NCBI RefSeq assembly: GCF_011044495.1 | Contig: NZ_CP049143.1 | Location: 3,038,001-3,102,000 of the forward strand | Length of the DNA stretch: 64,000 nt | From: Roseimicrobium sp. ORNL1 | Lineage (GTDB): Bacteria > Verrucomicrobiota > Verrucomicrobiia > Verrucomicrobiales > Verrucomicrobiaceae | Direction of reading: 5' to 3' | Shown here: positions 1 to 8,225 of the stretch, piece by piece | Layout of the letters: every line of letters begins with the position of its first letter | Position numbering within the stretch: position 1 is the first letter of the stretch | Notes under the pieces: generated by a model | Told to the model about the DNA's origin: nothing | The model's database searches: none | What the model saw: the letters and a program-made list of their open reading frames with translations, nothing else | Translations under genes and position numbers: made by a program

Positions 1-305
1 CCAGCGACGCGGAGCATGTCTGCCGCATTCCGCACTCCATCAATGGCGCGATCCACTTCCACCAGAGCGTCCGTGAGAGGCTTCCCACCTTCACGCGCAA
101 TCTGGAGACCAAAGTGTGCACGCTTGCCTTCCAACAGCGTGCTCAGCCTTCGGAGAATTGCAATTCTCTCGAAGGGCTTGAGCCAGGATTTGCGATCCGC
201 AAAGAGACGGTGTGCTGCTGACAGCTTGCTTTCAAGGGCTGCTGCGTCGTCGGTCTTGAGCGTGGTGATGAGGGCTCGGTCGTATGCTTGGACGATTTCA
301 ATCAT
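1..305 (-). CDS. Aldehyde dehydrogenase, N-terminal part (runs off window)
   Basis: I translated this on the minus strand from an ATG at 305. The first ~101 residues include RRLSTLLEGKR and QIAREGGKPLTDA, followed by EVDRAIDGVRNAAD. That is the usual N-terminal signature of the NAD(P)-dependent aldehyde dehydrogenase superfamily, which oxidises aldehydes to carboxylates in the cytoplasm. The catalytic Cys and Glu lie beyond the window edge, so substrate cannot be judged. It starts 47 bases after the stop of the aldo-keto reductase, on the same strand and with no terminator between, so the two are probably one transcript: one enzyme reduces and the other oxidises reactive aldehydes. The partial state is due to the window edge, not a visible mutation. 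Confidence 0.85.
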   Translation of the reverse strand, partial: MIEIVQAYDRALITTLKTDDAAALESKLSAAHRLFADRKSWLKPFERIAILRRLSTLLEGKRAHFGLQIAREGGKPLTDALVEVDRAIDGVRNAADMLRVA

Positions 306-352
306 GGTGGCCTCCGTTGTTGAGGTGTGGTTGCTCGTTAAGTTGGTCCCCG

Positions 353-1387
353 TCATAGCTGAGAGGTCTCACGCCACAGATCGATTCCAGCGTCCTTGGC
401 GAACGCATCGATCTCCACCAGCTCCTCGGCGCTGAATTCCAGATTCTTCAGCGCATCCAGGGAGTCATCCAGTTGGTCGACACTGCGAGCGCCAATCAGA
501 GCTGAAGTCACGCGGGCATCGCGCAGGACCCAGGCGATGGCCATTTGGGCGAGCGTCTGTCCACGCTTCCGGGCAATGGAAGCCAGTCCGCGGACGTTGC
601 TGAGATTCTTCTCGGAAAGAAACTCCTGCAGGAAGGTCCCACCATCGAGCGCGCGGCCTGTCGGCGCAGCGCCGCTGAGGTATTTGTCCGTCAGCAGACC
701 CTGGGCCAGCGCGGAGAATCCAATGCAGCCAACACCCAACTCACCGAGGACATCCAGAAGGCCCTCCTCGATATGCCGGTTGAGCATGGAGTAGGAGGGT
801 TGATGGATGAGTAGGTGGATGCCCTCACTCTTCAGGAGCTCGTGAGCACGCCGGGTCCTCTCAGGGCTGTAGGAGGAGATGCCCACATGCAGGGTCTTTC
901 CCTGCTTCACGAGCTGAGTCAGCGCTGACATGGTCTCCTCCATCGGTTCCTCAGGCCACGGGCGGTGGGCGTAGAAGATGTCCACGTACTCTACGCCCAG
1001 TCGCTGCAGGCTCTGGTCGAGCGAGGCGATGAGGTGCTTCTTCGAAGCGCCGATGCCATAAGGTCCCGGCCACATCCCATATCCGGCCTTCGTGGATATC
1101 AGCAGCTCGTCACGCAGATGACCTCCGAAGTCCTTCTTTAAGATGGCCCCGAGATTCTCTTCAGCGCTGCCGTTCGGAGGTCCATACATGTTTGCCAGAT
1201 CGAAGTGCGTCACTCCGCGATCGAACGCGCGCCGGACTACTGCGCGGCAAGTCTCGAAGACATTCACGCCACCGAAGTTCTGCCAGAACCCCAATGAAAT
1301 GGCTGGCAGTGACAGGCCGCTCTTTCCGCAGCGGCGGAATTTCGCACTCTCGTATCGTGTTGGATTTGGATGGTAGGTCGCGAGCAT
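353..1387 (-). CDS. Aldo/keto reductase, YghZ/Gpr type (L-glyceraldehyde 3-phosphate reductase family)
   Basis: 344 aa, full length for the AKR14/YghZ family, which reduces L-glyceraldehyde 3-phosphate and methylglyoxal with NADPH and is linked to methylglyoxal detoxification. Family landmarks align throughout: NPTRYES near the start, RRCGKSGLSLPAISLG, then the catalytic tetrad D63 (HFDLANMYG), Y68, K100 (STKAGYGMWPGPYG) and H141 (FYAHRP), followed by VGISSYSPERT, IHQPSYSMLNR and ALAQGLLTDKYL. The start at 1387 matches the usual N-terminus of the family. No good Shine-Dalgarno is visible, and a sigma-54-like element lies only 15 bases upstream, which would give a nearly leaderless mRNA. Probably co-transcribed with the aldehyde dehydrogenase at 1-305. 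Exact substrate is inferred. Confidence 0.93.
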   Translation of the reverse strand: MLATYHPNPTRYESAKFRRCGKSGLSLPAISLGFWQNFGGVNVFETCRAVVRRAFDRGVTHFDLANMYGPPNGSAEENLGAILKKDFGGHLRDELLISTKAGYGMWPGPYGIGASKKHLIASLDQSLQRLGVEYVDIFYAHRPWPEEPMEETMSALTQLVKQGKTLHVGISSYSPERTRRAHELLKSEGIHLLIHQPSYSMLNRHIEEGLLDVLGELGVGCIGFSALAQGLLTDKYLSGAAPTGRALDGGTFLQEFLSEKNLSNVRGLASIARKRGQTLAQMAIAWVLRDARVTSALIGARSVDQLDDSLDALKNLEFSAEELVEIDAFAKDAGIDLWRETSQL

Positions 1388-1401
1388 GATGCGACTACCA
1401 A

Positions 1402-1417
1402 GTCACTTTCCGTGCCA
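1402..1417 (-). promoter_or_regulatory. Sigma-54-like promoter P1 (aldo-keto reductase / aldehyde dehydrogenase)
   Basis: The minus strand reads TGGCACGGAAAGTGAC. The -24 half (TGGCACG) is a perfect match to the sigma-54 consensus. The -12 half sits at the correct spacing but reads GTGAC instead of TTGCW. The same deviation occurs at the promoter at 5372. The predicted start of transcription is about 1391, only ~4 bases before the ATG, so either the mRNA is leaderless or the element has another role. Paired dyads lie 73 and 90 bases upstream, as at the other three promoters of this island. Confidence 0.55.
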
Positions 1418-1489
1418 TCTGCTTCCGGGAGCAATGGTCGCCTGAGCAAGAGGGCCTTGCACCGATGCAAGCTGTCCAGGCGTGGACTG

Positions 1490-1516
1490 CGAAACTTCGT
1501 TCTTTGCGAGTTCTCG
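1490..1516. promoter_or_regulatory. Tandem dyad pair upstream of P1 (putative activator sites)
   Basis: CGAAACTTCG at 1490-1499, then a 7-base spacer, then CGAGTTCTCG at 1507-1516. The near edges are 73 and 90 bases from the upstream end of the -24 element. A 9/10 match to the first box (CGAAACTTCA) follows at 1529-1538. The arrangement repeats at three other promoters in the window. I infer binding sites for an enhancer-binding regulator such as the NtrC-type protein encoded at 6729-8126. The interval 1388-1549 holds no gene. Confidence 0.6.
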
Positions 1517-1549
1517 CGAACGTGAAAACGAAACTTCACCTGTCTCCCA

Positions 1550-3487
1550 TCAAGGAATCAGCCGCGTGTCGATGGGCAACGTGAACTGAAACGTCGCACC
1601 GTGTGTTGGATTGGAAATCGCCACGAGGCGTCCACCATGGGAGACTACGATGGATTGGCAGATGGCAAGGCCCATGCCCAGCCCCTCCGGTTTGGTGGTG
1701 AAGAAGCGCTCGAAGAGGCGTCCGACGGTTTCAGGGTCCAGCCCCGTGCCAGAGTCTTCCACCTTGACCACCAGCGTTTCCGCATCCCTTCCGGTATGGA
1801 TGCGCAGCACGCGGGGCCGATCTGAGATGCCATTCATCGCATCAAGGCTATTGATGACCAGATTCATGATGACCTGCTGAATCTGCACGCGGTCGATGGC
1901 CACTTCTGGAAGGTCGGGACTCAAGCAGCATTGCAGCTCTACACCCCGGCGCCGTATGTCAGTCTCCAGCAGGGGCAGCAGCTCTTCGATGACCGCGTTG
2001 ATATTTGAGGATTCGCGGATGAGTTTTTCCTTCGCAAGCAGCGCACGGATGCGCACCACGATCTGAACCATGCGGTCCGCGTCCCCGATGATCCGCTGCG
2101 TCGCGGCGCGCGCCTCCTCGATATCGCATCGATCGGGGCTCAGCCAGCGGAGGCTGGCACTGGCATTGGTCGTGATGCCTGCGAGGGGCTGACTGATCTC
2201 ATGCGCGATCGATGCAGTGAACTCCCCGAGCGCAGTCGCGCGTGCCATGCGGGTGAGCTCGTTTTCAGCTTTGCGCAGGGCGACTTCCTTCATGCGGGCG
2301 AGTTCACTACGCAGGCGCTGGTGCGCGATGTAGCGACTCAAGGCAAACACGAGCGCGCCCACTCCCGCCACCGCCAGCGCCCAAACCCATCCCTGTTGCC
2401 ACCAGGGTGCCAGGATGATGATTTCCAGCGTCGTCTCTTCCCCATCAGGCTGACCTTGCAGGTCGATGGGACGAACGCGGAACTGATAAGTCCCTGGCGG
2501 TGGACGTCTGTAATCCTGAAACCACATAAACCCTCCGCTGACACTGCTGGCCTCCTCCCACTCCAAGTCCAGTCGGTCACCTTCACTCACTGCAGGAGCG
2601 TTATCTGCTCCTGTCCGCCATTCCGCGTGTCCGTTGGCATCATCATCAATAATCGCGAAGCATTCCTCCGGCTGCCCATCGGGCAGGGTCGATGTCAGGG
2701 TGAGGAGACTGGCCATTTTCGGACGTTTGCCATCCGCCGTGAAACCCGTGGGTGCCGGCAGCACGGGCCCCCGCACACGCGGGTCGTGACCCACCGGTGC
2801 GCGCATGATCAGTTCTGGCAGCCCACCAGTGCGAGTCCTGCTGATTTTCACACCTTTGATAAGAAGAGTGCCGAGCGTATCCGGTGGGCCCGCCGAGGAG
2901 ATCACGAGCCAGCAACTGTGCGCGCCTGGGGGCGCAGTCGCTGTCATCTTCCGCTTCACAAAGACAGGCGTTTGCAGGCTGCCATTCCAACCCTGCGTTT
3001 CACCCTTGATGGCTTCCGAGTCCTGCTGCAGCGGCTGTCCCGCCGCGTTGAGAAAACGCAGGGTGATGGACATTTCGCAGGGGTTCTCTTTCCATTTGGA
3101 ATCGACGCCCTCCAATTGATACCGCCGCCGTCTGGGGCGCTCCGGAGTCATGTAGATGGTGAAGCGTTGCGAGACTGGCGGCAAAGAAACGGACGGAAGC
3201 CCCAGCGTGGGCAATGAGTCTCCGTTCATCACGATCTCGATGCTCTCCTTGCCATGCAAGGTAGGCCGCCGCTGAGTAGCGAATGGTGCGCTGACGGATT
3301 GGGCTGTCGCCGGACAGGCGAAGGCGATTCCGCAGAAAAGCACGCCGGCAATCGGGCGCCACCAGCAGTGATCGGGTCGTCGGAATGCCCCAAAGGGCAG
3401 GCGACCCTCAAGAGTGGCGGTCTGCCGCGTAGCTAACAAATGAGGGCGAGGCAGCAGGCAATACATAAGACGTTTTGCAAACGGCAC
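1550..3487 (-). CDS. Membrane sensor histidine kinase 1 with large exported sensor region
   Basis: 645 aa. A hydrophobic leader lies at about residues 44-63. An exported region (~80-355) follows, with motifs such as VSLPPVSQRFTIYM, PPGAHSCWLVI and PGTYQFRVRPIDLQG; the last part resembles the Ig-like Y_Y_Y fold placed before the membrane in many sensors. A transmembrane helix (~367-384) follows, then HisKA with the phosphorylated H429 (SIAHEISQPL), and a HATPase domain with N546 in the N-box and the G-boxes DSGTGLDPET and GLGMGLAI. It is the last gene of the leftward unit 5342-1550, 33 bases after the HbpS/GlcG-like gene, so the P2 promoter probably drives it. It is a close paralogue of the kinase at 9340-11172. 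The input signal is unknown. Confidence 0.92.
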   Translation of the reverse strand: MPFAKRLMYCLLPRPHLLATRQTATLEGRLPFGAFRRPDHCWWRPIAGVLFCGIAFACPATAQSVSAPFATQRRPTLHGKESIEIVMNGDSLPTLGLPSVSLPPVSQRFTIYMTPERPRRRRYQLEGVDSKWKENPCEMSITLRFLNAAGQPLQQDSEAIKGETQGWNGSLQTPVFVKRKMTATAPPGAHSCWLVISSAGPPDTLGTLLIKGVKISRTRTGGLPELIMRAPVGHDPRVRGPVLPAPTGFTADGKRPKMASLLTLTSTLPDGQPEECFAIIDDDANGHAEWRTGADNAPAVSEGDRLDLEWEEASSVSGGFMWFQDYRRPPPGTYQFRVRPIDLQGQPDGEETTLEIIILAPWWQQGWVWALAVAGVGALVFALSRYIAHQRLRSELARMKEVALRKAENELTRMARATALGEFTASIAHEISQPLAGITTNASASLRWLSPDRCDIEEARAATQRIIGDADRMVQIVVRIRALLAKEKLIRESSNINAVIEELLPLLETDIRRRGVELQCCLSPDLPEVAIDRVQIQQVIMNLVINSLDAMNGISDRPRVLRIHTGRDAETLVVKVEDSGTGLDPETVGRLFERFFTTKPEGLGMGLAICQSIVVSHGGRLVAISNPTHGATFQFTLPIDTRLIP

Positions 3488-3520
3488 AGACGTCCGTAGT
3501 CGATGCGATCGTGAGTTGCG

Positions 3521-3949
3521 TCAAGGACCAGGAGCACTCGCCGCCGCTCCTGCCAGCGCCACGGCGCGATCGTTTTCCACGGTCGAGCCGGAGACTCCAA
3601 TCGCGCCGATTACCACTCCATCCGGTGACTTGAGGGGGACTCCACCGGGAAAGGAAATGAGACCTCCATTGGAATGCTCGATGTTGTACAGCGGGCCGCC
3701 CGGTTGGGAGAGCTCGCCGATGCCGCCTGTCTCCGTCTCGAAGAGACAGGCGGTGCGGGCTTTTTTCAGCGCGACATCAATGGCTCCCAGAAGGGCTCCA
3801 TCCATGCGGATGAAGCCCTTCAAGTTGGGTCCGGCATCGACCACGGCAATGTTCACCTGGACTCCCAGGCTGCCGGCCTTCTCAGTCGCTGTCTTGAGGA
3901 TGAGAGTGGCCAGATCGAGAGACAGTTCAGCAGGGGAGGAGTGCGTCAT
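3521..3949 (-). CDS. HbpS/GlcG family (former DUF336) protein
   Basis: 142 aa, typical size for the GlcG/HbpS fold. Visible landmarks are [35 protein letters not shown] and the C-terminal [30 protein letters not shown]. Members include Streptomyces HbpS, a haem-binding protein that modulates the neighbouring sensor kinase SenS in a redox response, and accessory proteins in glycolate or diol catabolic operons. This copy has no signal peptide, so it is probably cytoplasmic. It sits between the alcohol dehydrogenase (49 bases after its stop) and histidine kinase 1, which suggests either a sensory accessory role or an aldehyde/haem binding role. Haem binding here is inference only. Confidence 0.85.
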   Translation of the reverse strand: MTHSSPAELSLDLATLILKTATEKAGSLGVQVNIAVVDAGPNLKGFIRMDGALLGAIDVALKKARTACLFETETGGIGELSQPGGPLYNIEHSNGGLISFPGGVPLKSPDGVVIGAIGVSGSTVENDRAVALAGAAASAPGP

Positions 3950-3998
3950 GGCGAGCTTTGCTTTCGAAGGATTAGTTGATGGCGTGCCTGTGCGGTGG

Positions 3999-5054
3999 TC
4001 AGAACTTGATCACCGCCCGTCCGACGACTTCATTCGTTCTCAGCAGGTCGAGGTATTCGTTGACCTGCTCGAACGCGATGGTCTTGATGGTATGGCGAAT
4101 CTTGTCCTGTGCGGCCAGGGCCATGACCTCGGTCAAGTCGGCATTGTTTCCCCAGAACGAACCATGGAAGGTCTGCTCGCGGGAGACGCGTGGGAAGAGC
4201 GGAATATCGATGCGGTCGCCGACAAAGCCGACATCGACATAGTGACCGGAGATGCCCAGCAGGCTGAATCCCAGTTGCATCATCTCCGGAGCACCCACGG
4301 AATCGATGATGGCATCGAGATCACCCTGGCCTGTGGCCTTGGTGAGTTCCGCAGCCACCTCCTTCGGGGTCTTGTTCTTGATGCTGATGACGTGGTCGGC
4401 CCCGTAGCCCTTCGCGATTGCGAGTTTGTCGGGGTTGCGTGCGAAGGCAACGACCAACGCGCCTCCTCCGAGGAGCTTGGCATACTGCACCGCGTATACG
4501 CCAAGTCCACCGACGCCAAAAACTCCGATGACCCGGCCCGGGCCTAGTGCCCCGGCATCGCGGAGTTTCTTCACCCCTCGATAAGGGGTCAAACCCGCAT
4601 CGGTGAGCGGCGCCAGTTCCTCGAATTTCAGACGGCGCTCCACCTTGATGGCATAGCGCGCCGGGACGGGAAGATACTCCGCGAACCCGCCATGAAGTCC
4701 AAACCCGGGCCAGCGCACGTGAGTGCAGATCTGGGTGTTCCCCACCAGGCAATGGCGGCAGGTGCCATCGCCCCATCCTGGGGCGACGACCACATGGTCG
4801 CCTTCCTCGAATCCCGCCGACTTCGATACGGCTCCGCCCATCTTGCTGACAATGCCGGTGATCTCATGGCCCGGGGTGACGGGAGGCTTGATGTCTCCAT
4901 AACCCTGGAAAAACTTGTCCACCAGGAGCACGTCACTACGGCACATGCCGCAGGCCTTGACGTTGACGAGAATTTCGTCGGGCTGGATATCCGGCACAGG
5001 GATGTCTTCAAGGACGAGAGGCTTGCCGTATTCGTGTATGCGGGCTGCTTTCAT
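3999..5054 (-). CDS. Zinc-dependent medium-chain alcohol dehydrogenase
   Basis: 351 aa from the ATG at 5054, chosen because [10 protein letters not shown] is the normal start of the family; an upstream in-frame Met at 5120 would add 22 residues unlike it. Catalytic zinc ligands C38 (GMCRSD) and H63-E64 (PGHEITG) are present, and the Rossmann motif [13 protein letters not shown] spans 177-189. The structural zinc loop keeps C99, C102 and C110, but the first Cys is replaced by Asp (D96 in [10 protein letters not shown]), an oddity that may weaken this site. It catalyses NAD(P)-linked interconversion of alcohols and aldehydes in the cytosol. Second gene of the P2 unit, between a 66-aa protein and the HbpS/GlcG-like gene, consistent with aldehyde disposal. 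Confidence 0.93.
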   Translation of the reverse strand: MKAARIHEYGKPLVLEDIPVPDIQPDEILVNVKACGMCRSDVLLVDKFFQGYGDIKPPVTPGHEITGIVSKMGGAVSKSAGFEEGDHVVVAPGWGDGTCRHCLVGNTQICTHVRWPGFGLHGGFAEYLPVPARYAIKVERRLKFEELAPLTDAGLTPYRGVKKLRDAGALGPGRVIGVFGVGGLGVYAVQYAKLLGGGALVVAFARNPDKLAIAKGYGADHVISIKNKTPKEVAAELTKATGQGDLDAIIDSVGAPEMMQLGFSLLGISGHYVDVGFVGDRIDIPLFPRVSREQTFHGSFWGNNADLTEVMALAAQDKIRHTIKTIAFEQVNEYLDLLRTNEVVGRAVIKF

Positions 5055-5141
5055 GTCTTTTTTCTTTCTACTGTTGTGGGTTGGCTGAAATGTTGAATGG
5101 CCCTGATGGAGCGCTGGCATTGACGGTGGATGGAGGCCCGG

Positions 5142-5342
5142 TCAGCCAGAGTTCCTTTCGCTCGGGTGCACCTCTCCACTCGCGGATGGTGCACTGAGGC
5201 CGAGGAGTTCGGTGAGTCGTGCCTCGTAGTTGTCGTAGATGGGCGAGGCGCCGTCGGGCTGCACCCAATTCGGATTCTGGTCGCGGAGAGCCTCCAGCAT
5301 CTCCTGTTGGAGCTCGGCAAAAGAGAGACGCTTGGCATTCAT
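5142..5342 (-). CDS. Small conserved-looking protein, first gene of the P2 unit
   Basis: 66 aa with no recognised family. It is acidic and helix-prone at the start (FAELQQEMLEALRDQNPNWVQPDG), followed by ASPIYDNYEARLTELLGL. It has no leader or membrane segment. It is supported as a gene by its position: its ATG lies about 20 bases after the predicted start site of P2, and it is followed at 88 bases by the alcohol dehydrogenase on the same strand. No clear Shine-Dalgarno is visible. Possible roles are an accessory or regulatory peptide for the dehydrogenase, but nothing in the sequence decides this. Confidence 0.6.
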   Translation of the reverse strand: MNAKRLSFAELQQEMLEALRDQNPNWVQPDGASPIYDNYEARLTELLGLSAPSASGEVHPSERNSG

Positions 5343-5371
5343 GGTGCAGAGGGGTGGTCTGCATCATGAGG

Positions 5372-5387
5372 TTCACGTTTCGTGCCA
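5372..5387 (-). promoter_or_regulatory. Sigma-54-like promoter P2 (66-aa protein / ADH / HbpS-like / kinase 1)
   Basis: The minus strand reads TGGCACGAAACGTGAA: a perfect -24 half and a variant -12 half (GTGAA) at the right spacing. The predicted start is about 5361, giving a ~19-base leader to the ATG at 5342. The flanking bases also match P1 (GATGGCACG before, GTGA in the -12 half). Because histidine kinase 1 is the last gene of the unit, activation here would raise the level of its own sensor. Confidence 0.6.
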
Positions 5388-5459
5388 TCAGTGATGGCCG
5401 GCGGTTAATCACTCACGGCGAGGCTGTTGAGAAATTGATGCCTGCGCACTGAATCACTT

Positions 5460-5486
5460 CGAAACTTCGCGACCTACGAAATGTCG
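5460..5486. promoter_or_regulatory. Tandem dyad pair upstream of P2
   Basis: CGAAACTTCG at 5460-5469 is identical to the first P1 box. A 7-base spacer follows, then CGAAATGTCG at 5477-5486. Offsets from the -24 end are 73 and 90 bases, exactly as at P1. The pair lies in the divergent spacer between this unit and the response-regulator genes starting at 5594, so it could influence both directions. Confidence 0.62.
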
Positions 5487-5593
5487 CTGCCAGTCACGCG
5501 TTGACTCGTGCACAAACTGAATCATCCATGGATGCAGTGGTGACAGACCAAACTCCGGTGTAGAGAGCTCCATGCACATCCCTCAAATTTTCG

Positions 5594-6223
5594 ATGGCAA
5601 ACAGCAAGCTTGAGAAACCGCCTACGGTCTTCGTGGTGGACGATGATCCGTCCATACGCGAGTCGCTCAGTGGCCTGGTTCGTTCTGTCGGGCTGCGGGT
5701 CGAGACGTTTTCTGCCGCTGCTCAGTTTCTCCGGCGACCGCTGCCGGAGGAGCCGTCGTGTCTGGTGCTCGATGTAGGCTTGCCGGATCTGAGTGGCATT
5801 GAACTTCAGCGCGTGCTTCTCGACGCGCAACGCGTCATCCCCATCATCTTCATCACGGGCCATGGTGATATTCCGATGACGGTGCAGGCGATGAAGGCGG
5901 GCGCCGTGGAGTTTTTGACGAAGCCCTTTCGCGAGGATGTCCTGCTGGATGCAATTCACCAGGCGCTCGCCCGTGATCGGGAAGCTCTCGTGGGGCGTGC
6001 TGAATCAAGCACCCTCCGCGCTCGCTACGAAACGCTGACTGCTCGCGAACGCGAGGTGATGACTCTCGTGGTCCAGGGGTTGATGAACAAGCAGGTGGCG
6101 GCGGAACTGGGCACGCAGGAGATCACTGTGAAAACTCATCGTGGCCGGGTGATGCGCAAGATGATGGCGGAATCACTCGCCGATTTGGTGCGCATGGCGG
6201 AAAAACTGGAACGACGGGTGTGA
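5594..6223 (+). CDS. FixJ-type response regulator (receiver + LuxR HTH)
   Basis: 209 aa. The receiver domain has the acidic pocket [10 protein letters not shown], phosphorylated D60 ([12 protein letters not shown]), T/S switch in [10 protein letters not shown] and K110 (FLTKPF). The C-terminal LuxR/GerE helix-turn-helix has [26 protein letters not shown] and [13 protein letters not shown]. It is a DNA-binding transcription factor, presumably phosphorylated by one of the two FixL-like kinases in the island. First of three rightward regulator genes, divergent from the P2 unit. Its target is not shown by the sequence. Confidence 0.94.
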   Translation: MANSKLEKPPTVFVVDDDPSIRESLSGLVRSVGLRVETFSAAAQFLRRPLPEEPSCLVLDVGLPDLSGIELQRVLLDAQRVIPIIFITGHGDIPMTVQAMKAGAVEFLTKPFREDVLLDAIHQALARDREALVGRAESSTLRARYETLTAREREVMTLVVQGLMNKQVAAELGTQEITVKTHRGRVMRKMMAESLADLVRMAEKLERRV

Positions 6224-6272
6224 AGGACTGGAACACTCGAAGCCTGCGGTACCTCCATTCATGAGACCTAGG

Positions 6273-6278
6273 TATAAT
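6273..6278 (+). promoter_or_regulatory. Perfect -10 hexamer before the receiver-only gene
   Basis: TATAAT occurs at 6273-6278 in the 100-base gap before the 6324 gene. The -35 position 17 bases upstream (TACCTC) is poor. It could be an internal housekeeping promoter allowing the second and third regulators to be made independently of the first. A short GCGG/CCGC inverted repeat follows immediately (6280-6291). Confidence 0.35.
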
Positions 6279-6323
6279 AGCGGCTAACCGCGAAAAGAGG
6301 CACCGTGGTGGAAAGTATATCCG

Positions 6324-6689
6324 ATGACCAAGGTGCCCCTCATTTCCGTGGTAGATGACGACGAATCTCTCCGCGAGTCGCTCAAGGGCCTGCTGAGATC
6401 TCTCGGCTACGGGCATGCGGTGTTCTCCTCCGCCGAAAGTTTTCTGGAGTCGGATGCGCTGGCCACGGCGGACTGCCTCATCCTCGATGTCTGCATGCCC
6501 GGGATGAGTGGACCTGAGCTGCAGCGGGAACTCATCGCGCGGGGGCAGAAGATTCCCATCATCTTCATCACGGCGCACGGAGATGAGAATGCCGCGCGCT
6601 TGAAGGCCGCCGGTGCGGTGGACTGCCTGCTCAAGCCGTTCAGTGAGGAATCCTTGTTGAAGGCGATCGATCGCGCCCTGTCCAGCTAG
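6324..6689 (+). CDS. Stand-alone receiver domain protein
   Basis: 121 aa, exactly one CheY-like receiver with no output domain. It has VVDDDESLRES, phosphorylated D55 (LILDVCMPGMSG), FITAHGDENA and K104 (CLLKPF). The sequence is closest in style to the receivers of its two neighbours, so it probably arose by duplication and loss of the DNA-binding end. Such proteins act as phosphate sinks, phosphorelay intermediates or kinase modulators; with two kinases and two transcription-factor partners in the island, a balancing role is reasonable inference. Second gene of the rightward regulator set, 39 bases before the NtrC-type gene. Confidence 0.92.
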   Translation: MTKVPLISVVDDDESLRESLKGLLRSLGYGHAVFSSAESFLESDALATADCLILDVCMPGMSGPELQRELIARGQKIPIIFITAHGDENAARLKAAGAVDCLLKPFSEESLLKAIDRALSS

Positions 6690-6728
6690 TCGATTCGCCA
6701 TGGAAAACACCCCGACCCGATACGTGTC

Positions 6729-8126
6729 ATGAGAAATGTCGACGCTCTCGTCTGTGTAGTTGATGATGATGTCTCCATCCGGGAATCTGTCCGTGGATTG
6801 CTGCGTGCGGAGGGATTGCGCGTGGAGACCTATGGTTCCGCGGATGATTTCCTGGCGCGCTCCCGTGGCGAGCCACCTGGCTGCCTGGTGCTGGATGTGG
6901 AGTTGCCGGGGTTGAGCGGTCTGCAGTTGCAGCGCGAGCTTTTCCGGAGTGAGCCTCATATCCCCATCGTGTTCCTGACAGGCCATGGTGATATCTCCAT
7001 GTCGGTACGTGCGATCAAGGCGGGCGCATTTGAATTTCTGACGAAGCCCTTCGATCCTGAGGAGCTGCTCGACGCCGTTCAGGAGAGTCTGCTCACCCGC
7101 GAATACGGCGGCCATCGCTCGAAAGACCAGTCATCGGCACAATCCAATGAGATTGTCGGAATCGGTGGCGGCTATCGGACGCTGATCAAACAAATTTCCA
7201 TGGTGGCACCGACCGATTCCACCGTCCTGATCGAGGGAGAAACGGGCACGGGGAAGGAGCTTGTCGCGCGTGAGATCCACAAGCTCAGCCGTCGCAAGGA
7301 GCAGGCCCTCGTGCGTGTGAATTGCGCCTCCATCCCAAAGGAGTTGTATGAGAGCGAATTCTTCGGGCACGCGCGTGGTGCATTCACCGGGGCCATCAAG
7401 GACCGCATGGGACGTTTTGAAGCAGCCAATGGCGGGACGCTCTTCCTGGATGAAATCGGCGAAATCCCCCTCGAACTCCAAAGCAAACTCCTGCGCGCCC
7501 TGCAGGAGAAGCAGTTCGAGCGGGTGGGGGAGGAACGAACGCGGCGGGTGGATGTGCGCGTGGTCGCGGCGACGAACCGCGACCTGAAAGCCGAGGTGGC
7601 TGCAGGCAGGTTTCGCGAAGACCTCTACTATCGACTGAATGTCTTCCCGGTGCGGGTCAGTCCGCTGCGCGATCGACGGGAGGATATTCCCATGCTGGCC
7701 AAATACTTCGTGGAGCTGCTCGCCAAGGAGATGAAGTGCACGAAGCCCCGGCTTACCGAAGCGGGCGTGATCCGATTGCAGGAATACGACTGGCCGGGCA
7801 ACATCCGTGAACTGCGCAATGTCATCGAACGCGCCACCATTCTGGCACGAGGGAAGGTGCTTGAGTTCGACCTTCCGACCACGACGACCGAGGCCCCGGC
7901 TTTGCCCTCGCCGCGTTCCTTGAACCAGGACAAGGCGGAACCGGAATTCATGACGGAGCCGGAAATTCAGCGTCGTGAGCGCGAGAATCTGCGCGTCGTC
8001 TTGAACAAGACCGGCTGGAAAGTCGGAGGCCCCAGCGGCGCTGCGGAGCTTTTGGGAGTCAAGCCCACGACCTTGATCTCACGCATCAAGAAGATGGGGT
8101 TGAGTCGCGACGCGGCGACGCGGTAG
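6729..8126 (+). CDS. NtrC-type sigma-54 activator (receiver-AAA+-Fis HTH)
   Basis: 465 aa with three domains. The receiver (1-120) has D56 ([12 protein letters not shown]) and K106 (FLTKPF). The AAA+ domain (~143-375) has Walker A GETGTGKE at 170-177, the sigma-54 contact loop GAFTGA at 217-222, Walker [12 protein letters not shown] at ~235-245 and [11 protein letters not shown] near its end. A Fis-type HTH (~415-460, [21 protein letters not shown]) follows. GAFTGA shows that it can open sigma-54 promoters. It is flanked by two histidine kinases and by four genes or operons with sigma-54-like promoters, so I infer it is their activator. It ends in front of a hairpin at 8146. Confidence 0.96.
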   Translation: MRNVDALVCVVDDDVSIRESVRGLLRAEGLRVETYGSADDFLARSRGEPPGCLVLDVELPGLSGLQLQRELFRSEPHIPIVFLTGHGDISMSVRAIKAGAFEFLTKPFDPEELLDAVQESLLTREYGGHRSKDQSSAQSNEIVGIGGGYRTLIKQISMVAPTDSTVLIEGETGTGKELVAREIHKLSRRKEQALVRVNCASIPKELYESEFFGHARGAFTGAIKDRMGRFEAANGGTLFLDEIGEIPLELQSKLLRALQEKQFERVGEERTRRVDVRVVAATNRDLKAEVAAGRFREDLYYRLNVFPVRVSPLRDRREDIPMLAKYFVELLAKEMKCTKPRLTEAGVIRLQEYDWPGNIRELRNVIERATILARGKVLEFDLPTTTTEAPALPSPRSLNQDKAEPEFMTEPEIQRRERENLRVVLNKTGWKVGGPSGAAELLGVKPTTLISRIKKMGLSRDAATR

Positions 8127-8145
8127 GACTGCTTCTTAACGCGGG

Positions 8146-8170
8146 CCGGAGTGAATGGTCTCCGGCTTTG
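8146..8170 (+). terminator. Hairpin after the response-regulator genes
   Basis: GCCGGAG (8146-8152) and CTCCGGC (8161-8167) form a 7-bp GC-rich stem with an 8-base loop, followed only by TTT. It starts 20 bases after the stop of the NtrC-type gene. The short T-run makes it a weak intrinsic terminator. A second 7-bp stem (CCGGGAC at 8189, GTCCCGG at 8200) follows before the convergent DJ-1 gene. Confidence 0.5.
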
Positions 8171-8225
8171 CTGGGATGACGATGGCCCCGGGACCTGCGT
8201 CCCGGAGCCTGAGCTTGGAGGTTCT

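Noticed and set aside
2201-3217. 338-codon plus-strand frame opposite kinase 1
   Set aside because: A matching shadow occurs opposite kinase 2, as expected when two paralogues share codon use; no independent protein signature.
5501-5529. TTGACT at 5501 as -35 for the FixJ-type gene
   Set aside because: The -10 at 17-base spacing (ATCCAT) is too poor to call a promoter.
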